From positions 60,352,454-60,416,453 of the forward strand of contig CM056742.1 in assembly GCA_029851415.1 (NCBI GenBank): 64,000 nucleotides of DNA, read 5' to 3'. The stretch comes from Eretmocerus hayati. Its lineage: Eukaryota > Arthropoda > Insecta > Hymenoptera > Aphelinidae. Made by a program: the position numbers and the translations under genes. The notes under the pieces were generated by a model. The model did not search any database. It saw nothing but the letters and a program-made list of their open reading frames with translations, and was not told the origin of the DNA. How positions within the stretch are numbered: the stretch's first letter is position 1; every line of letters starts with the position of its first letter. Below, piece by piece: positions 1 through 12,611 of this stretch.

Positions 1-1419
1 AGCTTGCGTGTCCGCGACCTTTACGAGAACGAAGCAACGTGCTGCGCGTCTTGTTGGTATACGAACAGCATATAGACTCAAGTTGAGCTTGAGCTCACTC
101 ATCTGCTATAGTGTCAGTTCATCTGTCATACTGAGTCAACACTATAATTTTTGGATGCGTCGTTATTATACACATCCGCAGAGTGATATGTGACAAATCC
201 GATCTCTTCGTTGTCGTGTAGTCAGTTATCACATAATCGATATTCAACATACTGAAGTTAATGCGAGGCAATGAAAACTTTTTCTTGATCCCGTAAAATC
301 GTTCATTACGTAACTTTGTGAAGCGCAATCATCCTGGTGACACCGATATACTGTATCTTGAGGGAAAATTGAGTCATCCAACAATGACGATTGAGCTAGT
401 TTGGCTACCTGATAACGATGTGTCCGGGAACAGTTTAAGCTAAATGTGTCAAGTGGAGAATGAAAGAGTAATCGATATTGGATCACGAATTTCATCACTA
501 AAATACTTACATCAGGTAAGCAACACAATGAACTAATCTGATGAAACCATAAATCCATTTGACTGCTCTACGATTCTAATCTTTCTAATAGTTGATATTT
601 GGAAGGATGATGATGAGTAATCCATTTGCTGAGGAAAAATCATTTGACGAGGGCAATGCATTGAATGACTAGGTCATTGCATTAATGCGACCGTCTTGCT
701 GAGGCATCATGGCATCGATGCGGTATGTGATTGATTCTTCAACGGTTGTTTCCTGTTTCATCAGTATGTATCGTTTTTGCTCTCACACTTTGAACTTCAT
801 ATCTCCAACTATTTAAGTGCACCCCCTCCCAAGTATAAGTTCGTGAGATGGCTCAACTCAACGTCAAGTGCCTTTCAGCACAGTTCTGGAATGAATACAA
901 TTTTATGTGTGTATCAAGATGGGAAATGAAGCAGATCGATAATATTTTGATACGATCGTGAGCTCTGGAGCTTGAACTTGTGTTGTATTCACACACGTTT
1001 GCGCGTATAAACACGGTTTGAATTGGAAATTGTGCCATCAGCGCCAAATTTTTGAGTCATAACGCTATGAACGAATATAATTTATAACTAACTTTCTCTG
1101 CTATGGAACATAATACTCGACAGATGGCGCGGTGCTACTCACTTCCAACTCGCGTGCTTAGTTGGAATTGATTTGGCAGCATCATTCAGAGTAGATAGTT
1201 ATATCATTTGGATGAGAAAATACAAGCAACATCTAATACAACTTCTTTTCTCATGAAACGAACAAAAGACTCAATATTTTGTTCAGTTTCATAACAAATA
1301 TTCAGACAAGTGTTCAGAAAACAAAACAATCACATCTTCACCATAAATATTCTCATGAAAGAACGAGATAAGATGTCTCAAATCATTTTGACATTTGCCA
1401 ATGAAGTTTCAACTCAAAA
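1..1419. other. AT-rich stretch, no gene recognised
   Basis: Only short frames of 60 to about 100 codons occur here, on both strands, with no recognisable domain, no repeat structure and no sign of an RNA gene. I see nothing that I can assign. Confidence 0.5.
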
Positions 1420-1520
1420 TTTTCATTATTACGAGATCAAAAATTCGGGAGTTTTTCATTATTACAAAATCAAAAAATTGGGGGATTTTCATTATTACGA
1501 AATCAAAATATTGGAGAATT
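1420..1520. repeat. 33-bp tandem repeat, three units
   Basis: The block TTTCATTATTAC followed by an AAATCAAAA-type tail recurs at about 1422, 1455 and 1488, giving a 33-bp period and three units. As 33 is a multiple of three, one forward frame reads an eleven-residue repeat (FHYYEIK-type). There is no independent sign that it is translated, so I treat it as a minisatellite. Confidence 0.75.
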
Positions 1521-3678
1521 AGAATCACAACAGTGATAGACAATCTGTTCGTGAAATGCCAAAGAGTTATCGAGTGAAAAATTAGAATTATATGAAAGTC
1601 AAAATACTTGACATTGTACACAATATTCTCCATAGCAACCCTTAGGAGTCAATACCAGATTTGGCGAGTGAAACATTGGAGAAATTACATTTACGCATTA
1701 CAATCTGTGCGGAAAAATGATATTCACGCACGCTTCACCAGTGCATAAATGGAAAACTGTGCGAGAAGTCATTCACGCTTCACTTCTCGCACTGTAGATA
1801 GTGAAGGGAAATCTCATTTTTCACAACTTTGCGCACAGAGTTGCAAAAAAAACCTCTCCAATCCTATAACTGATCGTTTTTATCCCATTTCCGGTTTATC
1901 ATCATCTGATGAATGGAGGAAACAGTACGAGTCTTGCAAATTGCGTCAAATACATTGCATCAACTATGGAAAAAATTGATTCCCTCCAAAGAGGCTGCCA
2001 TTCTGTCCGCAGATGTGTGGAAAAAAATTTTGAGAAATCATTGCAAACAGCAATTTTCCTTACTATTAGACGCTTCTCCCAAAATCCTCCCATCTACAAC
2101 AGGAAACGAACTACAAGTGGATCATTGTTGAGAGAGCTTTTAAAAAATTTGTTCAATCCCGTAAGCTGCTCAGGCTTTCGATACATCGCTAAAAAATATT
2201 CTAGGAGCACAAAAAGTTGGAATTTTCTGTCTAGTTTGAGATGCGCTTTTCAAAATATCTCTTAGTGCTATAAAACTTGGATTATCGTTGTTTGAAGTTG
2301 GGTCGTTCACGAGCATACCTTTCCAGAACTTTTGCACGGTACTGTATAATAACCTGGACGTAAAAAAAATTTCATTTTCTTGAAACTTCGAATGTATTCA
2401 CAGATCATTTAATTTCCATCCTGTGAATGTATGACGTCAACAATTTATCAATGATAGCGCACTTTGTTGTTGGGTGCATGTTAGATTGATTTTCATTGTT
2501 AATGGGGGGGGGTATGTCTTGCGGAACATAGAATTGGTGTTCAACGTGTTAAGTTCACCTGCGCAAACGAGATACAACACGCCATCGCTACCCGGTTACG
2601 CCATTCAGAAATTATTTCAAAAATCCACCGAATTCTCGTTCAACTTCATCGTAGAGATTTCGTCGCTAAAAATTCGAATCTCCCTTAGTAAACTTTAGGG
2701 AAGAGGAAACTTCAACATTTGCTGAGCATTTTGATGTTTGTCACAAATAAGTCACAGGAGACTCACACTCGAATACTCTACATTCCTAATATTTCTGTAG
2801 CAGCCCTGCTCGGCAATTTAGTTCGTTCTCTTTATCACAAAAATGGAGGATTTCATATTGTTGAGATGAGTTCCTTGTTAAGGAGGAACGTTTTAGTATG
2901 AGATGATGTGTGATTATCGAGCAATCACCTTTCGATTTAGACTTTCCTTCAAAGCGAATCCACTCGAGGCTTCTGACACGCGTTGAACAGTTAAAACTCA
3001 ATGAAAAATTACTTGGATTTATAAAAACTTGGAGTTTGGTGAGAAGCAGTTTCATAGTATGGAATTGAGGATTGTGCTCTTCGCCTCCTTTTTCTAACTG
3101 TACAATAACAAAGTTCGAAACGACCGGCACGACGGGCTTCGCGCACGGATCGCCATTGTTTACCAATATTTTGCATATTCGTCAAATTCGATGTGGAAAG
3201 ATGCAGTAGATCATTGAATTCTCACTAATTACCGAAGATCCAAACTAACTCGACAAGCATCAGATCCAAATTTATGACCAGATATATGATTCGATCAATG
3301 GATGGAGTGTTTACCTGATTCAAGGCAAAACCGACTCATGTGGCCATTTAGGAATAGGTTAAATGTCTCGATTTGACTGTAATATGCTCTCATGTAGCCG
3401 TGTGAAACATGCCCCATTGGTCATTTCCTAATTCTATCTGAAACAAGCTTCAACACTTTTTCTACGAGGAGCTTTCATTCGATCTTTGGAATGGTAAAAC
3501 CATTCAGATCGATTGAATTTTTTGAACTGTACGAACGATCTGAATATGTGTACTTAAACAGATGAAAATTTTCCTCGTAGCGTCCAAACTTCGTTTGAGT
3601 ACAGTATACAACAGCGGCAACTTTGTCAATGGATATGGGAAGAGAAGGATCCACGAAGGGATAGACTAGAAGTTTTGA
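1521..3678. other. AT-rich non-genic stretch
   Basis: No coding region is recognisable. A hairpin with 11-bp arms (GTGCGAGAAGT at 1759-1769 against its complement at 1782-1792) lies near the left end. A minus-strand open frame of 126 codons at 2786-3166 has no motif I know. Confidence 0.4.
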
Positions 3679-3744
3679 TGGAAACAAAACCAGTTCAGCG
3701 ACCTGTTTTTGAGTGAGATCCGAAAAAATTTGGGCCGTTGCTTC

Positions 3745-5571
3745 ATGCCTAAGTTTAGACAGAGATGGGAAAGTTCATCCTGGAAAAAAGATGATTTTTT
3801 TAGGAAGCACCAACAGTTCCTCGATGATTTTATTTCTGTCAAGGTAGACATCAATTCTCTATTCGAAAATTTGAAGGTTCCATGCAGAAAACGGGGAGGG
3901 CCTCATATTGAGTGCTTCAATAACGCATCGGAGAAGACGAAACGCAGGAGGCTGGCAGAGTTGGGTGATCAGTCTGCTCAAATAGCTGATACGCTTGAGG
4001 AGAATGAGACGATCGAGCCAGGAGAAGTACAAAATTCACCTCCACTTTTGAAGGAATATTTCGAAGACCGCGCTCTTGCTAATTTCCATGATTGCAGATT
4101 CACCCGGTCACAGTATGAAAATCATCGAACCTATGAAAAAAAGATGAAGGGTGAAACCATAAATCCACCGTATAAATCCATTCAGAGAGCCAAAAAGCGG
4201 TGCTACCCTGAAAATATTGAAGTTACGGAAAATAAGGCTAGGGTTGACATTCAGAGTTTGTTCGACCATACTTCAAGCCGGCTTTTCTTGACAATACCAA
4301 AAGAGGTGCTTGTCCGTATAAAAGGCAAGATTCTCAAGCTGTTAGCGAAGTGGGGCATGGATGGCCTATCTGGACTTGCAGCTTTTAAACAAAAGTGGAA
4401 GGATATCATCAATCAGCTGTCTGCTTCCAAACAGCCACTAGATTCTTCCATGTTCATGTTATGTATGGTGCCTCTAAAATTGATTGACGAAGACAACAAT
4501 GTCATATGGAAAAATCCTACTCCAACATCTACTAGATACTGCCGACCGATTGAGTTTGAATTCACGAAAGAGACCACACAAAACACAATAATGAAGTACG
4601 AGTACTACAAGAAAAAAATGGAAAATTTGCAGCCCTACTCTGCAGAAATCCTTGGCGGAGAAACAGTTGTGACATATAGAAGTATTTGTTCAATGATTGA
4701 CGGCAAGACGTGCAACGCATTGACTGGTCAGAAGTGTACGAAGAACTTCAATTTATGCAATGCCAAACCTAGTCAGCTCAATGACTTGAAATTTGCCGGA
4801 GATTCCGAAGTTGAGTTTGAACATTTGATGTTTGGCTTATCTCCACTTCATTGCCGAATACGTTTCATGGAGTTCTCACTTCGTCTGGCGTATCGTCAGG
4901 ATTCCCAAACGCATGGTAAAAAAGGTGGTAAAGAAAATGAAGAACATAAACAGATGTGTGAAATTGTCGAAGCTGCTCGTAAACACATGATACAAACTCA
5001 ACTGAGCACTGAGATTGGTTGTACAGTTGATGTAGTTAAAACTGTCGCAGGCACATCAAATGATGGAAATACATCGCGAAGATTCTTCGAGTATCCAGGA
5101 AAAACAGCAAGAATCCTTGGAGTCAATCAACGGCTCATTGAGATGTTCAAAATTATCTTGGAAGTGATCAACTGTCCTCGGGAAATTGATGCAGATAAAT
5201 TCAAGGAGTACACCAATCAAGTAGTCAGTCTGTATCTCAACAATTACGACTGGCATCCTCTGCCCCCATCAGTGCACAAAACACTGATGCATGGATCTAA
5301 GATCATCGAAACTCTCCCAGTCCCAAAGGGAGCCTTGAGTGAAGAGGCACAGGAGTGCAATAATAAGGAGGTATAGAGAGCTCGCTTAGCACACAGCAGA
5401 TGCTGTGACCGAAAATCGTCTAACGAAGATATTTTCCATCATCTACTGATTGCTTCTGACCTACGGATCACGAGTCTCAGGCTAAATGAGAAGAAGAACA
5501 AACAAGAACTCTCACCTGAAGCTAGATCATTATTGTTAATTCCAGAAGATTCAATGGGTGCGTATAAATAA
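3745..5571 (+). pseudogene. Transib-family (RAG1-related) transposase with one internal TAG
   Basis: DNA transposase of the Transib superfamily, the family from which the RAG1 core is thought to derive; it would cut at terminal inverted repeats in the nucleus. The frame is open from 3679, but the first ATG is at 3745, giving about 608 codons, near the usual Transib size. Visible motifs, numbered from that ATG: WGMDGLSG (D about 206, candidate first catalytic Asp), WKNP and RYCRPI, MIDGKTCNALTG (about 317-328), a following Cys cluster, TSNDGNTSRRFF (about 437), WHPLPPSVHK (about 503) and SEEAQECNNK (about 532-541), whose later Glu aligns with RAG1 E962. An in-frame TAG at 5374-5376 falls seven codons after that Glu. 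The same frame then continues for 64 codons with family-like C-terminal sequence to TAA at 5569-5571. I could not pair CACWATG-type terminal repeats, so the element ends are unknown. Confidence 0.85.
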
Positions 5572-6389
5572 ACACCAACTGAATTAACGGGAGTTCAAAG
5601 TGCTTCACTTGTTTCATAATCTTTTATTTTTCTTACAGAGATGGTTATTTGATGATCCACTCATTCTGTGATTCTTCAGGAATTTTCATGGAGATTCTCT
5701 CGTGGAATCGGTTACGTCTATATCGATTCTTAGGAAATGGATAGCAATAATCTGTGTATTCTGCTCCAATGATTGCAAACAGACTGTGTCTTACGGAATA
5801 ATGATTATTTCGTAATATACAATCATTGTGAATGCCTTATTTTTGAGGTATTTCTAAATCTTCAAGTTGTTTCTGAGACCGAAAAAATCATGAATATCTA
5901 TAAAACAAGTGAGGTAGCAACCTGTTCGAGACAATTGTGGATGATGAGTGTTAAAATCGCTAGCGGTGGTTTATTCATCAATATCTCGGTAGAATAGTGA
6001 TTGAACTACATCGAGACACAGATTTAATTTTTTCGATGGTTATTAACAATATGTATTCCATAAGGCGGAAAATTACGCAGCGGAAAAACGTGTAAGGTTA
6101 TGAAGCATTTCCGTGAAATCTGCTGGTCAGATTTCTCATTGACAGAGGTGCCTCAGACTCGATGTACAATTGATTCTCTTGGATTTCGTACTCGGTTGAC
6201 CGGAATTTCAACGATGACGATAGACTCTGATCAGTTGATCGATTTGTTCTCTGGAAAATTGATATCTTCAACAGATACTGCAATAAACGGATGAATTATA
6301 TATATAATGTTGATGCTATGCTTTTCCCCGGTAGGATCGGCTGATACATTGATATCCTGAGAGAGAAAAACTCTTTGTGGATGGAATGA
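5572..6389. other. 3' flank of the Transib gene, no gene
   Basis: AT-rich sequence with only very short frames. It may include the 3' untranslated part of the Transib element, but I found no terminal repeat in it. Confidence 0.35.
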
Positions 6390-6506
6390 GAGGTGCTACC
6401 TGCCGCATCACCACCAGCTTGCGACACTCTCGATTGCAAGCGTGGCCAATGCTATTGCAGTGGGCAACCCTTGCAATCAACGGTGCCACCTGGTAGGTAG
6501 CACCTC
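6390..6506. repeat. 117-bp foldback (MITE-like)
   Basis: GAGGTGCTACCT at 6390-6401 is the exact reverse complement of AGGTAGCACCTC at 6495-6506. The match continues weakly inwards, and TTGCAA-type words recur in the interior. The size and structure suit a small non-autonomous element. I see no convincing target duplication. Confidence 0.5.
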
Positions 6507-6699
6507 ACTGTGTCCTCTTGGAGCTCGATTCGTAGAATTATATTGAGAAATGTATTGATGATTCTTAGATGAGGGAATTCAAGAGTCTTCAAGGGGTTAT
6601 GGCATGGAGAACCTTTTTTTTCTTCTATTTGAAGCATTGAAGCCTTGAGAGGCTTATACAGCTTATCAAGAACCTATTGATACGATGGAATCGCTTCAT

Positions 6700-8055
6700 A
6701 TTGATAATATTTGACCCTCCTCAGTATTGGCGGCGATACAATCACTTCTAGGTAGGACCAATAGACGTATTTCGGGTCCCACTTGGTACCACGAACACTC
6801 GCATTTGTGCAGAAATCCGACAATTGAGCTTTGAATCCCAATTTTAGCGTCGATCGCGTCATCAATCAACCAAAAATCATGCAAAACCCAGCCTCCTCGG
6901 TCTTCGCGGCAATCCAAACACTCTTGGGTGGGCCCAAAAGACGTATTCTGGGTCCCACTTGGTGCCACAAACACTCGCATGTGTGCAGAACTCTGACAAC
7001 TAAGCTTTGCATCTCGATTTCAGCGTCGATTGCATCATCGATGCACCAAAAATCATGGAAAACCCAGCCTCCTCGGTCTTCGCGGCAATACAAACACTCG
7101 TGGGTGGGCCCAAAAGTCGTATTTTGGGTCCCACTCGGTACCCTGAACACTCTGATTTGTGCAGAACTCCGGGAACCGAGCTTCAATTCATGGTTTTAGT
7201 GTCGATTGCATCATCGATGCACCAAAAATCATGGAAAACCCAGCCTCCTCGGTCTTCGCGGCAATCCAAACACTCCTGGGTGGGCCGAAAAGACGTATCT
7301 TGGGTCTCACTTGGTGCCACAAACACTCGCATGTGTGCAGAACTCTGACAACTAAGCTTTGCATCTCGATTTCAGCGTCGATTGCATCATCGATCAACCA
7401 AAAACCATGGAAAACCCAGCCTCCTCGGTCTTCGCGGCAATACAAACACTCGTGGGTGGGCTCAAAAGTCGTATTTTGGGTCCCTCTTGGTGCTCCAAAC
7501 ACTCGCATGTGTGCAGAACTCTGACAACTGAGCTTCGCATCTCGATTTCATCGTCGATTGCATCATCGATCAACCAAAAATCATGGAAAACCCAGCCTCC
7601 TCGGTCTTCGCGGCAATACTAACACTCGTGGGTGGGCTCAAAAGTCGTATTTTGGGCCCCACTTGGTACCCTGAACACTCTGATTTGTGCAGAACTCCGG
7701 GAACCGAGCTTCAATTCATGGTTTTAGTGTCGATTGCATCATCGATGCACCAAAAATCATGGAAAACCCAGCCTCCTCGGTCTCCGCGGCAATAAAAACA
7801 CTCCTGGGTGGGCCCAAAAGTCGTATTTGGGATCCTACTTGGTACCACAAACACTCGCATTTGTGCAGAACTCTGACAACTAAGCTCTGAATCTCGATTT
7901 TAGCGTCGATTGCATCATACACCAACCAGAAATCGTCAAAATCTAGTGTGCTCGGTGTCCGCGGCAATAAAAATACTCCTGGGTGGGCCCAAAAGTCATA
8001 TTTTTGGGTCCTACTTGGTACCACAAATACTCTCATCATTGCAGAACTCCGGGAT
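6700..8055. repeat. 176-bp tandem satellite, about eight units
   Basis: The block CCTCCTCGGTCTTCGCGGC starts at 6716 (variant), 6892, 7068, 7244, 7420, 7596, 7772 and about 7947 (variant), so the period is 176 bp. The outer units are most diverged. Units differ in the segment after GGT(A/G)CC: those starting at 7068 and 7596 share a variant (CTGAACACTCTGATTTGTGC), and those at 6892 and 7244 share another (ACAAACACTCGCATGTGTGC). The frames of 70-133 codons seen on both strands here follow from the repeat and are not genes. Confidence 0.95.
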
Positions 8056-9764
8056 CAGGGGTCACTCATCACTCGTCACGACAACACAGTATTCTTTTTC
8101 CATCTTGATTGCCCTTCGAGACCATCCTGTGCCCTCAGAGCTGCCGAAATCAAATTCTCCGGGAACGCATTTTGTAGAGTGGGAAAGAACGAAGAGAATC
8201 CCGTTCGAATCATGCCGATCGGTTGAAAATTCGCGTGGCGCTGAATCTTGTCCTGAAATCGATTTTTGGCCCCACTGTGCATTGCAGCAAAAATTATCTC
8301 AATTTACCTGACTGTGATCATATATCTTTAATCTGGTACTTATCAGTGTATTTGCTAAAATCTGTCGATCGAGAACCCCTTCTTCCCAGGTGATTTGTGA
8401 TGGAAAACTTAATCACAAAGTCAGTGCTGGAGCTTATTACTGAATTATCACAATCTTCATGCATTCCTAATTGACCCAGTAAACGACACAATGCTTCAAG
8501 GGCTCCGAAAGAATTCCCACGAAATTGCAATCATTCCTAAAGAAGCTTCTTTGCGGCTCTTTGGGAATTCCCAAATGTCAGCTCCGATAGGACTCTGTAT
8601 TGAGTCCTTTTAGGGTTCCCTAAACACCTGCAATGGCTCTCAAAGTATTCCAAAAGAGCTCCGTTTTTATATTTTTGGATCAAAAGAGTCATTGATTGAC
8701 AATCCTCATAGTATTCCGTTACAGCTCTTCATATAGGTAAACCTCGACCCCTCAAAAGCACTTTAAATACTCATTTGGAAAGTTCTGAAACGAAAAGTCC
8801 TGCATGGAGTCACGCGAGAGATTTTGCAGTCATTCATGCATATTGCGTGCACGTTCCCTGCAGGGTTGTGTGCATGCTATCATACTTGGATTTCTACACT
8901 TTGATCTGCACGATGACCTCTAGCTGATTTTGATGAAATTTTTGGAATTTCGGCCAATGACTGCACAACTACGTGGAGGATTTCATGCAAGCAGTCTACA
9001 GAAATTAGTGCGTGAGAATATATAGACAAACAATAATATCGAATATTCCTGCAGGAATTTGTATTTGAACGTATTGCTCAACCATCTATAATTGAGGAAT
9101 CGAAATATGCCGGATAATCGTTTCCAGACGACAAACCCTTTGGAATTCTGGATGTTCGGTTTGAAGATCTCCGGAGTGTTATAGAATAATACTTGGTCGT
9201 AAACATTGTTGTTGCTTCGAACTATATTATCCAGGGGCTAATAACCTGTAGGAGGTACGAAATTTTGGGTATTTTCAACCCGGTGGCAAATATGGGAACT
9301 AGAATATCGAAAATAAATGCAAGGTGCATGAGTCCCACGTGTTTCTTGCTGTCTTGCAATCTCTTGTTGCCACCGCGAAAACTGAAAATTCATTTAAACT
9401 TTTCCGATGAGACACTGACCAAAACATATACATATTCTCGTTTATACATGTATTCTCTCTAGCGTTTCCATTGGTCAGTTAATGAGCCTGTTCATATTGA
9501 CATCGAAGCACGCGTATTTATTGTCACGCGAGTCGTTAAGAGAACGCAAAAAGAATTAGCAAGCGCAGTGCAGAAGCAACACAGGAACGTAGGGTCTCGC
9601 ATGTTTCCTGCGAAGCGCATCGTGAGAAAAACGTGACCATATAAACATCCGTGGGAGTCACAGAATCGCATGATCGTATGGTTGAATGATGGGCGCATTG
9701 CGCACAATTTTCTTCCAAACCAAGTTTTCTTGGCAGTATAATAATGTGGTTATATGAACTTTTG
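8056..9764. other. Non-genic stretch
   Basis: No domain is recognisable in any of the short frames. Between about 8490 and 8740 short words such as GCTC and ATTCC recur loosely. Nothing further can be assigned. Confidence 0.4.
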
Positions 9765-9925
9765 TTTTCGACACGCTGTGCGGAAAAGTGTCTGTCCGCA
9801 CTGATTCTCCACTTTCTCGTACATTTTGTTGAAAGACACAGTTCATCTACGGCTCAGGCCGAAAAACTTATCGTTACTCGGACGCGATAAAAAGTTTTTC
9901 CACCCTTGTATCGAGATGCATTATT
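9765..9925. repeat. Dispersed repeat family, copy 1 (diverged)
   Basis: It shares an ordered set of words with the copies at 11.05 kb and 34.1 kb: TGTGCGGAAAAGTG, CGGCTCAGGCCG, ACTCGGACGCGATAAAA and a TTTT(A/C)C(A/G)CCC stretch, then a TATCGAGATGCATTATTCC-like end. This is the most diverged of the three. Confidence 0.6.
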
Positions 9926-10214
9926 CCACTTTATCAACACATATTGCTAATCATGACTAGGCGGCGTGAATATTTCCATCAACTGATAAGACTGAACAGA
10001 ACCTACGAGGCTACTCTGTTCACCTGGTATCGTCTACGTACAGTAGCCTGCAGCAAACGCTGCTTAAAGAGATTAGCAGAAAGCTTTCTCTTAGCGAGAT
10101 GTGCGATAACTTAGCAATAATGTAATTTTTCGAGTGACAATCACTCTATCACTCTTCTATCCATCTTTTTGAAGTGACGTTGACTTTGAGTGGATGAAAT
10201 TCGGTTTCAACTAA

Positions 10215-10990
10215 TTGATGTAGAGTGATGGGTAAGTATCTCTCTAGTTAATTAAAAGGCGGATAGATTAATTGTGGGAGGAGATATGAGTGAAGAAGGG
10301 AATTGAGATGTAATTCTGTTGAGTGACTCTTACGAGATTGCCTTTCAGGGTAATTCAGATGATCTGGAAGGCAGTTTCTTAGGCAAGATATGCATATCGT
10401 TTGGTTGAGGCGAAATTTTGATACAGCTGGTATAAAAATGATCGAAATGGGGTTTTTTCCAGAATTGTTGATTTTTCGAGGATAAATTAAATTTAAATCA
10501 TATTCTGAATAATTTAGGAAATCTCGGTATAAACCAATCGATTAACTGGAAGAGTATCTCTCTACTTCATCAACAGGTGTATGGATCACTTGAAGAAAGA
10601 GATATGAGCATCGAGTGAAATTTAGATACGATTTTGTTGAGTTATTTTGAAGAGATTCGCTCTAAGGGGAATTCAGATCATCTAAAATAGGGTTTTTGGG
10701 CAAGAAATATCGTTTGGTTGAGGGGAAAATTTAATACAGTTGGTGTAAAACGAATGAAAATGTTTTGTGAAGTCTTCAATTCTTGGAGGATGAATTAAAT
10801 CTCAATCACATTCAAGGAAATTGAGAAAATTCCGGTATCAACCAAGAGATTAAAAATTTGGAAAGAGTATCAACTTAGTTTATTGGAATCTTGGAAAAGC
10901 AGTCTGAGGAATATATGTGACGAAAGTATGGACATTGAAGAAAATATTTGTACTCATATTTGAGTTATTTCTGCGAGGCAGCTTATCAGG
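10215..10990. repeat. About 315-bp degenerate tandem repeat, 2.5 units
   Basis: GAGATATGAG-type words lie at 10281 and about 10599, with a weaker third copy near 10908. Between them the order TTGAGTGA/TTGAGTTA, TCAGATGATCT/TCAGATCATCT, ATATCGTTTGGTTGAGG and AATTAAAT(T/C)TAAAT is kept. The units differ by many substitutions, so the duplication is old. No coding potential is seen. Confidence 0.75.
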
Positions 10991-11044
10991 GCTAGCCGAG
11001 CTATCTAAACTAGGGTCAATTCAGCAAAATTTTGATTATTTTAT

Positions 11045-11300
11045 CGATACTATTTTGTGCTCGCGTGCGTAAACCTGTACGGAAAATGTACTTTTCGATA
11101 CACTGTGCGTAAAAGTACACTTTGTGCACAGTTTGTCGACTTTTACTCACAGTTTATCGAAAAGCATAGTCAGATACACGGCCGTAAAATCTATCATTCC
11201 CATTCTGCGGCTCGGGCCGGAAACCCATCACTCGGACGCGAATAAAACGTTTTACGCCCTTGTATTGAAATGTACTATTCCCGCACGGGTCCCTGTGCGG
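11045..11300. repeat. Dispersed repeat family, copy 2
   Basis: This copy holds CACTGTGCGTAAAAGT, CACAGTTTGTCGACTTTTAC, ACAGTTTATCGAAAAGCATAG and the conserved tail TGCGGCTCGGGCCGGAAACC, then GGACGCGAATAAAACG and TTTTACGCCC. The same words in the same order recur at 34.11-34.35 kb. Confidence 0.75.
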
Positions 11301-11707
11301 AGAATCAAAACTGTCGCCTCTCGAGAATCTACGCGACGTGGTTATCTGTCATCGGGCAAATGTTATTATCCCTATGTTTTGCTCATTCTGCCTATAGTCT
11401 GTTGATCTATTGTAGGGATAACAATCTTATCCAGATCATTTTGCGAATTCAGAGTTTAATCTGGATCTTCGAGTATTCTGCAATTTGTGAAGCTTTCAAT
11501 TCTTATTGAGGAGAGATCACCCTGATTAGGAGAAGGGATTATTGAGAGAGAAGAACGTTCTTGTTTTTTATGGATGAAACGTTCCGCCGGAAAAATCACA
11601 GAGATTCTTATTGAGAACGATTTTGAGTGAAATTTCACCTCATTATCGAATTATCGAGGCCTTGTTACATCGGAAGGAGTAACTGAGCGATATTTTACGC
11701 TCAATAA

Positions 11708-12285
11708 CACTAAGGAACAGAATTTTGGGTCCGGAATAACCCATTTGGGGAACATGATTTCCTTGTGCATTTTCCGACGTAGAGACTGAATCCGTTGCCA
11801 GATTTGCCCCTCCATGCCAGGATTTTTTCCATTCGCAAATTACCGATTTTTCAAAAAATGATTTTAACGTTTTCTGCTAATTTTGTAAGCTGATGCCTCT
11901 GGTGGCGGATCCTTGCTATAAGCAAAAAGTTTGACGGAACTATGTTTTTTCATGTATTTTGACCTGTTATTTACGATGACAGTGGTTTGAGAGGGCTAGG
12001 ATGCGTCACAATTGAGTTACAAGCTGATTTTTCAAGTTGCCATCAGCAAAATTTCACCGATTCCGCAATAAATCTCAAAATGCTCACAAAATGGACCAGA
12101 GACATCTTTTTTGAGCTCATGAGGGTGCATTGTCTTCGTTTTCATGTGTGCATTGAAGAAAAAATATCAGCGGTGGACGTGGGGGCTTGAGCGAGATTGG
12201 TTGTCAACGCTGATCGATTTGATTTTTATAAGTTTCTATGCCCTGTAATGAGTGGCTCTTACATGAACCTCTTCTGATGTCTTGA
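11708..12285. repeat. Left terminal inverted repeat of the CACTA-like element
   Basis: It matches the reverse complement of about 14360-14935. Shared blocks include TTTTGGGTCC, AATAACCCATTTGGGGAACA, CTGAATCCGTTGCCAGATT, CGCAAATTACCGATTT, CGTTTTCTGCTAATTTTGTA and ATGCTCACAAAATGGACCAG. Similarity fades inwards beyond about 12257. Confidence 0.88.
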
Positions 12286-12611
12286 GTCCTCACTCACTTT
12301 GCATTTCCATAATACTGTCAGATCTGGATCGTCAGATACCCATGCTCGTATAGGACAATTGTGAGATGATGCGAGAATCAGATTATCAGATTTGTGTTAG
12401 AGTTTCAGAAATCGACCACTAAAGGGACACCAGTATTCCAGTATCTTCTATCAAGATCATCACAATGAGATCCGAAGGTTGGCTCGGATGGAGTCCTCCA
12501 CCTTGATAGTCACAATCTTATTGTTTTGTCTTCACTTGTTGTGCCTTGATCTCATGATTTGGAAATCGAATCCTCATTCAGCGAGATTATCCGAAGATGC
12601 CACGAATATGA

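Noticed and set aside
3709..3711. TTG as the start codon of the Transib gene
   Set aside because: Non-ATG starts are improbable for this kind of gene. The first in-frame ATG at 3745 precedes the conserved N-terminal block, or the real start lies further upstream behind the TGA at 3676.
6700..8055. CRISPR-like array
   Set aside because: The repeats are contiguous 176-bp monomers without unique spacers, in a eukaryotic element-rich context.
6831..8311. Overlapping frames of 70-133 codons on both strands with recurring peptides
   Set aside because: They follow the 176-bp satellite and appear in several phases, because 176 is not a multiple of three. They are repeat artefacts.
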